Notes under the pieces: generated by a model | What the model saw: only the letters and a program-made list of their open reading frames with translations | Databases searched by the model: none | What the model was told of the DNA's origin: nothing | Translations under genes and position numbers: made by a program | Shown here: one piece after another, positions 11,083-21,753 of the stretch | Layout: every line of letters begins with the position of its first letter | Position numbering within the stretch: the first letter of the stretch is position 1 | Source of the DNA: Adiantum capillus-veneris | Lineage: Eukaryota > Streptophyta > Polypodiopsida > Polypodiales > Pteridaceae | Assembly (NCBI GenBank): GCA_014529385.2 | Contig: CM043962.1 | Coordinates: 42,343,598 to 42,407,597, forward strand | Length of the DNA stretch: 64,000 nucleotides | Direction: 5' to 3'

Positions 11083-12000
11083 AATCAATGGTTACTTAGG
11101 TTCTTAATCCGATTTAGGCAGCATTGTGAGAAATGTACTAGGGCTTTCTAGTGGTCTTAGTCCCTATTGACCTTTAGCTTAAGTATTATAAAGGGAGTTT
11201 ACTAGTGTGATGAGCCTGGGGAGGGTAACAATGTTATATGACCCCCCAAAGTTACAAAATTAAAATGCTGAAAACGAACAAACAAAAAATCAAAGTGCCA
11301 CAATGTAAAATCTTAAGCTGGAAGAGAAACCTCAGCTTGATTTGGTACTCCAGTCACATGTATCTCCTATGGTACTAGAGCCTTAGAGGTTCCCAGTGTG
11401 GGCGCTTTTCCTTGAAAAGCAAAAAACCCAAGGCATACAAAATAAGCACGCACATCAAAATTGAAACAATGTGAAAAGACTTTGGGGAGTCAAAGAAAGG
11501 GTAATCAGTCAGGCGATGATTTCATGAGAAATTCCTTTTATCGTAGCTTAACTACAAGGTCTTCTAGGTATAGCCTCTAGTCATCCCTCGAACATGAAAT
11601 ACTTGGCTCTCGCGATTAAACAACTTAATTGGCCAGAGCAAATTAAGAAGCTTACCCATGGTATTAATAGTCGATCTTTAGTGCCTTTCGACCGTTAAAT
11701 TAGCGATCCCAGACTTGTTTAAATTTTTACCTTTACAAGTGTTTATACGTTTGATTATATTACAATTTAATGTTTATTGCTGACAAATGATTTAAAATTC
11801 TGTTACCAATCAAATTGTCTGCCTACTATTGTATATGATTTTTAATTGTATATGAGAATGCAATTACTGTGCCAATGTTGTTTGATTTTGCAGTGACTGA
11901 AGAAGGCTAAGGAAATTCATCTCAAATGCTCTTCCACCTCGACGAACGAGCTTCAACTGAATAGCTTCCAAGGACGGAATCTACATCAGGAAGGGGGGCA
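11059..12000 (+). other. T1 3' untranslated region with polypurine tract
   Basis: No gene. It matches T3 50008-50942 almost base for base (by eye well above 90%), although the coding regions between are lost. It ends in the tract AGGAAGGGGGGCA (11988-12000), the plus-strand primer, directly before the LTR. Confidence 0.85.
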
Positions 12001-12678
<678 letters not shown>

Positions 12679-12926
12679 ACGTAGCGCTAATGAAGCTTTC
12701 GATTGCACGAACAACTTCAAAAGGGGGGTAAAATCGCTGGAGACCTGCTGGGAACGCTCTTGGAACGCTGAATTTGCCGATGACAAAATCAAAAACCTGT
12801 TTGCACTTTTAAAAGTGCGCGCGCGCATGGACGCAAAAACAACAAGCACAAACCCTGCTCTGATACCAGTTAAAGGTGCCAAGGGAAGCGTGTGCGAGTG
12901 CAAGTGTGAGAGTAGATAGAGGGAGA
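12679..12926 (-). other. Copia A leader, right part, with primer site and LTR stub
   Basis: The leader resumes after T1. The minus strand carries TGGTATCAGAGC at 12857-12868, an initiator-Met primer site, followed by about 58 bp that should be the end of the copia A 5' LTR. The LTR is cut near 12926 where T2 sequence begins. Confidence 0.7.
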
Positions 12927-13244
12927 CCAATCAAGCGAGAACATCTACAATGCCGATACTCATGTGTAATCGATGTGGCATAGATCATTTGATTGCCCAA
13001 TGTCCAAATAATCCAAATGCACCGAAGATCACGCCATTAAACTTGAAGTTACCAAGGAGACATCAGAAAGTACACCTGTGGTACTAGTAAACGTACTCAC
13101 ACAATCGATGCTCCAAAAACAAAATTATATTCTTGAGGAAAGAGACACAGCATCAATTGCCCAATCTCAGAAAAAGAAGAAAACATGAAGAAAGAGATCG
13201 CAGAAAGCAACGAAGTCAGACCCCCAGTTCAAAGACCAACATAG

Positions 13245-13874
13245 GGACAATACTTTGAGGGAGACCAATCCAATGCAACGATACCAATCACTACCAAGGG
13301 ATTAATTGTGAAGGGAATTCTTGATGATGGAACTGGGGTTAGCACTATGACTAAAAATTGCTGGGAAACTATGGGAAGACCTCACGTTGCGACCACAACC
13401 ATGGTAGTGAAGATGGCCAATGGGTCTATTGTTAAACCTATTGGGATGCTAGAAGATCTCAAGATCAAGGTCTTTGGACATAAAATAAGAATTACCTTCA
13501 TTGTTATGGATTTCTCCAAGCACACTATGGCATCGGAGATGATCTTAGGATGTCCTTTCATGAGGGAAGTGAAAATGGTGCATGACTGGTCTAAAAACCA
13601 TGTCTACTTGCAGTTCCAAGATTTTGTCATTTGAGTGGATCTTTTAACTGGTCGAGCACATCCCCTAGGAAACAGATTTATAATTGATCATAGATCTGAC
13701 ACCACAGTTCACTCGGACCCATTGCAGTATTGTTACACGTGTAAAGCGGACACTCATGTTGGGGAAGATTCTTCTTATATGGATGTACTACCTGAGATAA
13801 TTGAGTCGGACAATGTGGATTGGGTCCACCTAGCAGCAACCATAGACAGTTGGGGAAATAGGGGGACGACCTAG
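13245..13874 (+). pseudogene. T2 PR1, retropepsin-like domain, broken
   Basis: Closely matches T1 and T3 PR1. The active-site loop reads LDDGTG (13323-13331): Asp-Asp-Gly rather than Asp-Thr-Gly. The later motif is ILGCPFM, with Cys replacing the Arg of ILGRPFM. TGA at 13632-13634 and TAG at about 13873 interrupt the frame. Confidence 0.8.
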
Positions 13875-14206
13875 GTAACACCTGAGGGGGATGAAATGCC
13901 ACCACTCGTACCCTTAAATATGATAGAAGCAATGCATATAGCTTATGATGACCTACAAGATGAAAGTTTGACTGGCATTGGAACCAGTAGCGACTCACAA
14001 GAGTATAGCCCACACGATTTGGGTCAGAATCATCAATTGAAATTGACTCTGAGGACGAAGAATCTGAGTAAAATCTATCCAATCTATCCAAGGGAGCAGA
14101 AGAAACAAGTAGCGATTCATCTAGTGACTCTTCACTAGAGATCGGCCGTAATAAAAAATTAGACAAGAAGAGTAAGAGATATAAGAGGCGATGATATCGA
14201 GAAAAT

Positions 14207-14990
14207 GTGCGTGCTAGAATAAATAAAAATAAAGCAGCCAAAGAACATGTAGAGCTTAAAAAGATCCAAGCAAGAGTTGAGGCTCGAGAAAGACAGCAAC
14301 GTCTTAGATGCCAACGAGAGGCTAATCTGGGAATCACGGAAGCATTTTTTGAAGACACTAATGATGATTCATTGGAATCTGAGCCACCTCTACAATATCC
14401 AATTGAACTAAATAGCCTCTATGGGAGAGTACTATATAACGCATTATTGGATACAGGAGCTCAACCTAATTTGTTATCCTATGGAGTTTGGTGTCAGTTA
14501 GGGAAGCCACCTCTATCTGAGAGTATTATCCAAGTCAAGGGTGTCAATAAGAAAAAAACTACGATTTTTGGAATCTGACACACTTCTTTCAGTTATGACA
14601 ATGGGGTTGTAGCTCAAGACTTTTTGGTCATGTCTGTTGGAACTATGGAGGGCAATATAAACCTTGGACGCACGTGGATGTTAGCAACCAAATGCACTCT
14701 TGATTGGGGTACTGGTAGTGTCATGGCGTGACCATCGACTCTTACCCCTATCATTGAAGCAAAGTCACCTATGTTACAGACTCTAGCAAAGTTGCAGGAT
14801 AGCCAAGATTCACAAACCAAAGTGGTTAACTCATCCTTGTCGGGGGCTGGCCATGAACCTAGCACTTCAACACTTGTAGTTGCAGCAAGCAGTAATATTG
14901 CAAGTACTCAACCAACACAACCTAAGAGCACATATCAATGGGTCCACAAGGCCTTACTTCTAGATACCTCAACCCTTCCATCCATTTAAA
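14207..14990 (+). pseudogene. T2 PR2, second retropepsin-like domain, partly open
   Basis: The open stretch 14207-14578 fuses the PR1 linker (RARINKNK) to the post-integrase region, then gives a charged helix (QARVEARERQQRLR), an acidic patch, and LLDTGAQPNLLS with the catalytic triad D-T-G at 14450-14458. Past a TGA at 14576-14578 the frame resumes with the second retropepsin signature NLGRTWM and a DW pair, as in PR1. Further stops follow at about 14728 and 14987. Unlike T3 it has Lys (AAA) where T3 has a TAA stop before the helix, so integrase and PR2 were once one frame. Confidence 0.75.
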
Positions 14991-15126
14991 GAAAAAATTC
15001 TCATGGAAAACCAAGAGTGCGCTCTAGGAGAGTCAAGACCAAATCACGATGGATTCCAAAATGACTATTAGCAGCCCAAGGCTACTATGATGGAAATGAT
15101 CAAATTTGGGTACCTAAACGTACAAT

Positions 15127-15447
15127 GTGTCTTTCCCATCACGTACAAAACCATGTGAGTCAGACAGTGTAACTCCAAAGCCAATGGCAGACCGTGGAAA
15201 GGGAAAGATCACAGAATGCTACACACCTATTCCAGAGCTAGTTTGGGTTCCAAGGCAAAACCAATTTATTCCACCTAGCTCAGGAAGGGGGGAGTCCCAT
15301 GAAGCTTCTAGCTCCTCATGTAATGCATCCATAGAGGTAAAAGCTTCTCCACAACCTCCACCTACAATAGTGGACCTCCATGAAGCTACAAAGGAATCCA
15401 CACTCCAAGTGTTCAAGAATCACCTGATGGACCACTTCAAGTTCGAT
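15127..15447 (+). pseudogene. T2 C-terminal tail fragment
   Basis: It matches T3 48460-48770, with LVWVPRQ, the polypurine-like stretch that encodes SGRGE (15282-15294) and a Ser-rich block. Similarity ends near 15447; the open frame then runs by chance through unrelated bases and an inverted LTR to 15591. Confidence 0.7.
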
Positions 15448-15501
15448 CCCGAGATTGACATCTCTGAGGACCTCCCTCAAGCAATGATCATTTCCCTCGA
15501 C

Positions 15502-15641
15502 CCGGTTAGAGTGCGCCTCTCATCGGCGATCACTCTTACCCTTTTCCTATTGGTCCGACAAGCCCGGTACCTGACTCTACCAAATACATAATACACGTCC
15601 GTTGTAGGTGATGGGGTGTCCGTGAGCCGTGAGGGTTAACA
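15502..15641 (-). repeat. Inverted T-family LTR fragment
   Basis: The minus strand from 15641 reads TGTTAACCCTCACGG and follows the first 140 bp of the T LTR, stopping at the equivalent of about 51080. It is in opposite orientation to T1, T2 and T3, and no internal sequence of a minus-strand T element adjoins it. Confidence 0.85.
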
Positions 15642-17064
15642 CAAATTTAACCTAGATTTTGGTAAAATTGGATACAAAGGTTAACTCCAGCTTTTGAATT
15701 ATTTACCTAATGATTAGACATCCTTTTTATAAGGATAAGAAGTTATGGCACCTATAAAGACCCGAGCAAATCCTACATCTGATGATGAGGACATACCTCC
15801 AAAACAAACTAGAACGTGCACGACGACGAAGCCGAGCCTAGTAGGCAGCATACAGAGGAGAGTCTTCAGGCGCCAGTGCAACAGCAAATGGTTGATCAGT
15901 CCCAGGTGGGGTTCCCATTATTCAATTAAGTCTTTAAATAGTTTAAGTTCTTTTATAAGTTAGCATTGCATACGCAAGGAGTAAGAATCAAGAAAGGAAT
16001 AATTGACCAAAAATGGAAGGTAACTTCCAACGTGCATTTGTTTATAATGTAGGAAAGAATTGTTTGGGTTAAAACTGGTTGAATTAGGAAAGATATGATT
16101 GATCATCCTTAAGATAGCTTGTCTCAAGACACCTCCGACTCCTTGGTATAAATTGATGATAATGATGGCTTTCCAGCCACGGATAAGTCGGTTATCCCCA
16201 TGAACGTTCAGTTTCTACTCCGTATCATGTCTTGATGTTTCTACATAAGTTAGGATACCGTTTTTTATCCTAGGGGAGCCGCCCGGTTGTATGGGCAATT
16301 GGTTTGGTGTATGGGCACCCGGAACCTTGGGTGGGGGTTTATCCACTCCGGATTGTGAATAAGGAATGGGTACCGTTTTTTCACCCTTAGGTGGTCCTGA
16401 GACAAGAAAAGTACTGGTCATGGTTATTATGGACAATGTTTTGATTGACAGTACCCTGTCTTAAGTTTAAATATGTCTGGTTGTTCAAAGAATGTTTTCA
16501 ATACTGTTTTTCAAGGGTTGTTTTAATGAAATCCGGTTATGAAGGATAAAACGAATCATTGTTTTAATTGTGACAAGAATGTGGTAGTAATTACATAACA
16601 AAGCATCATGTGTGAGTGCGGGGTGGTAAGTGGGGATTGACTAAGGTTGTCAATCATGGACGGGTGGACCTGATTAGTCAGGTAACTATCCATCCCCACC
16701 CACTAAAAATGTTTGGAAAACATCTTCACTTGGAAGAGGATTCCACCAGCGGCTATGCCCTCACATATGTTAGGGGAAAAAAGCGTTGGTTGAGGATACC
16801 TTAGCCCAATTTGGAAGTTATAGGGCCGAAATAGTTTTTTTGGACTTTGAATACATCGTCCCGTTTCCGCTGCGAGACAGGATTGGGTCTTCTTCTAAGG
16901 CTATAGACCCAAGCGATTGTCAATAGTAAAGGTCTATTCCTTGGAGTTTTCTTGTTTAGAGACTCTGATTTTTATCAGACCTAGAGACCTGTCAAGGATC
17001 CCATCCTGAACTTGGTATTGGCGGGTTGGGGATCTCACAATAGTGGGGTAGAGTGAATCATGGT
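15642..17064. other. Unresolved DNA, possibly a decayed Ty3 element
   Basis: No gene I can support. A short plus-strand open frame (15745-15963, starting MAPIKTRANPTSDDED) has the look of a Ty3 Gag N-terminus but ends after 72 codons. The G/C-rich stretch 16255-17045 resembles LTR sequence of large plant Ty3 elements in style only; no boundaries, primer site or repeats were found. Confidence 0.3.
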
Positions 17065-17387
17065 GTCAAGTCAATTGTGAATCTATTCCCTAAAGAATGT
17101 GTTTCATCATTTACAAGATCAACTTGAATGATATAGTATTGGAACTGTAAGTAGACGTGGTTTTTAAACCAGTCATGCACCATTTTAGCTTCCCTCAGGA
17201 AAGGACATCTTAAGATCATCCCATCTGACATAGAATACTTGGAGAAATCCATAACAATGAAGGTATGACTTACCTTGTGTCCAAGGACCTTCAGCTTGAG
17301 AACTTTTAGCATTCCGATAGGTTTAGCAATAGTTCCATTACCCATTTTTACCTCTATGTTTGTGACTTCCAAGTGAGGCCTTCCCAT
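17065..17387 (-). pseudogene. T-family PR1 fragment (host of copia B), left part
   Basis: The minus strand encodes MGRPHLE, KVLGHKV, TFIVMDFSK and KMVHDW, matching T3 PR1 from the residue after WESM onward. The ILGRP motif is altered to ILRCP. Its missing first half lies at 29462-30500, on the far side of copia B. The last bases before copia B, CCCAT, are repeated after it. Confidence 0.85.
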
Positions 17388-17577
17388 TGTTGGGTTATAG
17401 GCCAGTGCCCATGGCCGGGTTGTGGTTGAGCGCCCGTCCATTACATTCTTTCTTATATACAAAATAAGGAGAGTGAGAAGGGTTCTTCTCACTAGCTCCG
17501 CCATATCCTGTATATGTTCTCTTCATCCGCTTCCCCTTCTCTCCTTCCCTCGCTTGCACTTCGCATCTGCATCTACA
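17388..17577 (+). repeat. 5' LTR of copia B
   Basis: 190 bp, TGTTGGGTTATAGG to CATCTACA; it pairs with 29270-29456. Confidence 0.9.
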
Positions 17578-17579
17578 AG

Positions 17580-17591
17580 TGGTATCGCAGC
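17580..17591 (+). other. Primer-binding site of copia B
   Basis: TGGTATCGCAGC, a two-base variant of the initiator-Met site, 2 bp after the LTR. Confidence 0.8.
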
Positions 17592-17966
17592 ACAGGAGGT
17601 AGCCTCGGCATCTCCGGCTACCCGGCACATGAAGCAACCCTAAGCAAGGGAGTTTTGGTAGCTCTGCACAACAGGATAATTGGACGCTGGAGAGAGAGCA
17701 GGAAAGAAAGCAGCAGATGGAATTGAGGTAGAGCTCGAAGCATTGCAAGCTCAAAATTGAAGCTTGTAGTAAGAGAATCGTCTTGCAACACATCTGGTGA
17801 GTCAAGAAGGTTGAATTGGGCCATGAGCATTAAGAAGGAGGTGAGAACCAAAGCAGTTGAAGAAGTTACAAGCTTGAAAGCCAGAGCACTGGAAATCGGG
17901 CATCACAAGGCATCCTGCAAAGCCGAGTAGAAGTAAGCAAAACAAGGCCGCTGCAGTGGAGAATCG

Positions 17967-18071
<105 letters not shown>

Positions 18072-18203
18072 GCAGTTTTTTGGTAACTTGAACATCGGCA
18101 TCGTCTTAGTCATCGACGACGTCCATTGATCCTTGGCCCATTGTTTTATTGAGCTCTTTTGAGAGCAGATATGCCCGCATGGATCACTTTTACTACATGC
18201 AAC

Positions 18204-19005
18204 AGTTCTTGGTGCCTATTTGAGCGCGGTCATTCATGTACGTTGAGTTGAAGACACTACCTATTGTACTTTGTGTGGAGCCATCTTTTGCCTATTTTGG
18301 CAATTTTACCGATCGTTTCTGACACTCGAACTGGAAGAGCCGTTTCTGAGACTGTGGCTAGTCCTTTTGTGTCTACTTTAGCCTTTGGAGGGTCGATAGC
18401 GTGAGGTTTTCTTTGAGCTGAGGTTTTTTCAAATGTTAAGATACCTTTGGTGATACAGGTAGCTGGAGTTCTCCTCTTATGGTATCATCACCATAGGATA
18501 TGTATCTGGATGGTCTCTTATGCTTTTGAAGCCGAGTTGGTGGTCACACAGCAATGACAGTGTCCGTCTTTTTATGCCTAGTTAGTGCAATTGGCACATT
18601 CAATAGTTCTTGTCATCTGTTTGAGCGCGGTCACTCACCTACGTTGAGTTGCAAACACTACCTATTGTACTTTGTGTGGAGCCATTTTTTGGCTATTGTT
18701 GCAGTTTTACTGGCCTTTTATGACACTCGGACTGGAAGAGTCGTTTCTGAGACTGTAGCTAGTCCTTTTGTGTCTGCTTTAGCCTTTGGAGATTTGATAG
18801 CGTGAGGTTTTCTTTGAGCTGAGATTTTTTCAAATGTTGAGATACCTTTGGTGATACAAGTATCTGGAGTTCCTCTCTTACGGTACCCTCACCATAGGAT
18901 ATGTATCTGGACGGTTTCTTATGCTTTTGAAGACGAGTTGGCAGTCACACAACAGTGACAATGTCCATTTTTTGATGGCCAGTTAGTGAAATTGGCACAT
19001 TCTAT
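18204..19005 (+). repeat. Two tandem copies of a 401-bp leader unit
   Basis: The copies (18204-18604 and 18605-about 19005) share blocks such as TTTGAGCGCGGTCA, TTTGTGTGGAGCC and CCATAGGATATGTATCTGG in the same order. Copia A has one copy (4138-4560, minus strand). Confidence 0.85.
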
Positions 19006-19190
19006 GCGTTTTTGAGTTGAGTTTTAACTCCTCATACAAAGGAAACTCTGCCGGATTTTTCCTGCCAGTCATGACTTTCATTGTTGGAACTTTTGAGCCT
19101 ATTTTGGTTGAGGTTTTGCTCCCAATACAAAGGTTACTTTGTCCAAATCTCTACAGCTTCTCGCCATAGTTTTGCACTTCTCAAACCCTC

Positions 19191-19705
19191 TTGTCAGTGA
19201 TGGCTTCTTTTTCAAAAAGGAGGAGTATTTCATCTGTAAGTTTGATGGTAGCAACTTCACCATGTGGAAAGAGCGCATGAAGGATGTTTTGACTAACAAA
19301 TTTTCTTCTCACGAGCTCCCACCAAAAAAATCTATGTATGCTCCATCCCCTTCCCCTTCTCTCCATCCCTCTCTTGTACTCCATAGCCAGTCTCCACAAG
19401 TACACTCAGTCCCGGGGTTACGTACGGAGCCAAGAGGATCACTGCTTGTACACAAAGAGGTTGAATGATGGTTACCTCATCATTCTGATTTTGTACGTGG
19501 ATGATATGCTCATAGTCAAGAAGTCAAAAGATGAGATTGCACTTCTCAAGGATGCCTTGAGCAAGCAATTTGCTATGAAAGATTTGGGCGATGCACATCA
19601 CTTTCTTGGTATGCATATCAAGAGAGATCACAAACATGGTATACTTGAAATTTCATATGAAGAATATATTCACAAGGTCTTGCAACGTTTTAATATGTAA
19701 TATGC
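19191..19705 (+). pseudogene. Copia B gag start joined to RT end
   Basis: 19215-19305 encodes a copia Gag start (CKFDGSNFTMWKERMKDVL). 19306-19405 resembles the end of the copia B LTR. From about 19410 the sequence encodes the last part of copia RT: EDHCLYTK, LYVDDML with the YVDD active site, LGDAHHFLGM and VLQRFNM. Several kilobases between gag and RT are gone. The RT is then cut by chromovirus B at 19707, beside a duplicated TAATATG, and resumes at 28439. Confidence 0.85.
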
Positions 19706-19707
19706 AA

Positions 19708-21338
19708 TGTCATAAAATCTAATATCTAATCAACCCAAATGATTTTCTCATATTAAATTGATCACTTAATGTGGGAGAATAAACGGGAACAAGTGTTAAG
19801 ATATAGATATGTGCTTATAGATCTATCTCAACACGGGGCCAATGGTAAAGGGGCCCAAAAGGGAGATGGTCTATCAAAGAACAAGGCTAACCAATGGAGC
19901 ATAAGACCTTAGGGTTAGCTTCATTGAAGACCTCCAATAAATGTGTGTAAAAGTCCTTTCACCTTAAGTAAGCTAGGGCTGAGCTTGAGGTGGGAACCCG
20001 GCCCAAGATCGAGGTGCTTGTCCTGCTTGAGGTGCTTGTCATGCTTGAGGTGTTTTTCATGCTTGAGGTGCTTGATTAAGATGCTTGAGGTGCTTGACTG
20101 GCTCCATGCTTGAGGTGCTTGACTTGCTGCATGATTAAGGTACTTGAGGTGCCTTGAGAAGCTTGCCTGAGATGCTTGTGGGAACACCCCCTAGTTCAAG
20201 TGCTTTGTCATGCTTGGTGAGTAAGGTGCTTGATCACCTAAAGTCAAAAGCATTCCTACAAGAGGGGGGGCGAGCCCTTTTCCTAGGGGCTAGAGAGAGA
20301 ACACCCACTCACACACACAAGAGAAGCCCCAACTTGAAGAGGCAGCAAGGACACATGTCAGGCCCCTACCCATGTTACCTTCATGTGTTGCTTGAAGCCT
20401 ATTGGCTAAGCTTCAAAGGGGTCCAATGATAAATTACTTGAATTATCTAATTGATTTTGCATTTATCAAGTCCTCTCTCTCAAAGGGTAAAGGGGGACAC
20501 TTGTCCCAAGGCTACCGATGTTGCTTGTAATGACTCTTGCTTGTGATTGGCTAGGCCTGGAGGGGTCCAATGAGCTTCAAGCATGAGCTACAAGGGGGGG
20601 TCGACCCAAGCTAGCTAGGGGCTTGCTTGAGGGGTATACTCACCCACACACACTCACAATCACTCTGATGGTGTGCTATGCAAAGTGCAAGAGCTCCCTC
20701 TCCAAGGAAGTAGAGGTTGAGAGCCTACACCAACACTCTTGGCTATGGAGTGCAAATCCAACCAAGAGCCATGCTTCAATGCTTGAGCTTGTCATCTCCT
20801 TCTTCTTCATTACTATGCTATTATGTATGCTAGCAACAAGAGTACGATAAGTGAGGAACTAGTTCTTTCTCCTATGAAATGTTTCTTCTTCCTCTTCCCT
20901 ACCCTCATTCCCTGCTAGCTCTCTCCACCTTCGAAGGTGTTTGAGGTCTTGGGACTGAGGCTTGGGACAATTAAAGCTTTCTTCAAGTTCATGTTATGCT
21001 ATGATTGTGATGCATGAAGCTTTCCATCTTCATTGCATCACCTAGGTCACAAGGAACACAAAGAATGTATTGTAACAAGTCTCTCTTAATGGGAGAAATC
21101 ATAATACAAATGCCTATTGGAGGGGGGACCAGCTCCACATAAATCCGGTCCTCAACTGTTGTCATGTTCTCTAAATTCTCTCTCTTGCAAAAGTATTGTT
21201 CATGCCAAGTTAACTAATTGCTATGATTATGTTGCTATCTTCAATTATGTCTACCCGCTATGCTCACAAAGTTATTTCTCAAAAGTATTCTCATTAATTT
21301 CCGCTATTCTCAAGATTGAATAGGCTAATTCCATTACA
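19708..21338 (+). repeat. 5' LTR of chromovirus B
   Basis: 1631 bp, TGTCATAAAATC to CCATTACA. It contains the GAGGTGCTTG minisatellite (about 20010-20155) and a short CA run. Confidence 0.92.
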
Positions 21339-21339
21339 T

Positions 21340-21351
21340 TGGTATTAGAGC
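21340..21351 (+). other. Primer-binding site of chromovirus B
   Basis: TGGTATTAGAGC, one base from the canonical initiator-Met site TGGTATCAGAGC. Confidence 0.88.
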
Positions 21352-21753
21352 ATTTGGTTTCTCTTTTCTTGCTTAAGAAGAGAGGTCCTTAAGTAGCCTA
21401 TAAATGGTTGATGTTGTTAATTATAATAGGGTAAGTGGAACTGGGATCTAATATCGGTTTTGTTAAGCCCACTATGTGGGGGATGGTGCACACCTCGGGA
21501 GCTTTGGACTTAATAATGGAGTCTTTTTAGACTTGCCTACCGCTTTACCATTATTGAGCCATAAGAAGTCCGAAAGGAGCTAGCCCTTGGCAACTCTGCT
21601 ATGTTAGACCTACTCCTCTACTCTCTATAATTAACCACTTTGAGCCGTGGGTGTAGATACTTAAGAGCCAATTTTCAAAGGCTAAGAGGAGTGGCAACTA
21701 AGGTTTTGAATTGCCAAGGCATACACTAATTACATACATAAAATTTTGTTAAC
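21352..21753 (+). other. Chromovirus B leader
   Basis: 402 bp without a gene; nearly the same as the A leader at 902-1302. Confidence 0.75.

Larger units (their letters stand above)
12927..15450 (+). mobile_element. T-family fragment T2, gag end + PR1 + PR2 + tail, no LTRs, no RT or integrase
   Basis: It starts in the last Gag zinc knuckles (matching 9100-9410 of T1), jumps at about 13248 to PR1 (skipping about 0.7 kb), runs to the linker at about 14205, then jumps to the post-integrase region and continues to about 15447. Both joins are deletions relative to T3. It lacks LTRs of its own: on the left it abuts the truncated copia A LTR, on the right an inverted T LTR fragment. It is a rearranged remnant, useful because it keeps PR2 and its upstream junction without the stop seen in T3. 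Confidence 0.8.

Noticed and set aside
16215-16436. Proline-rich minus-strand frame
   Set aside because: Short, no motif, in unresolved G/C-rich DNA; nothing supports coding.
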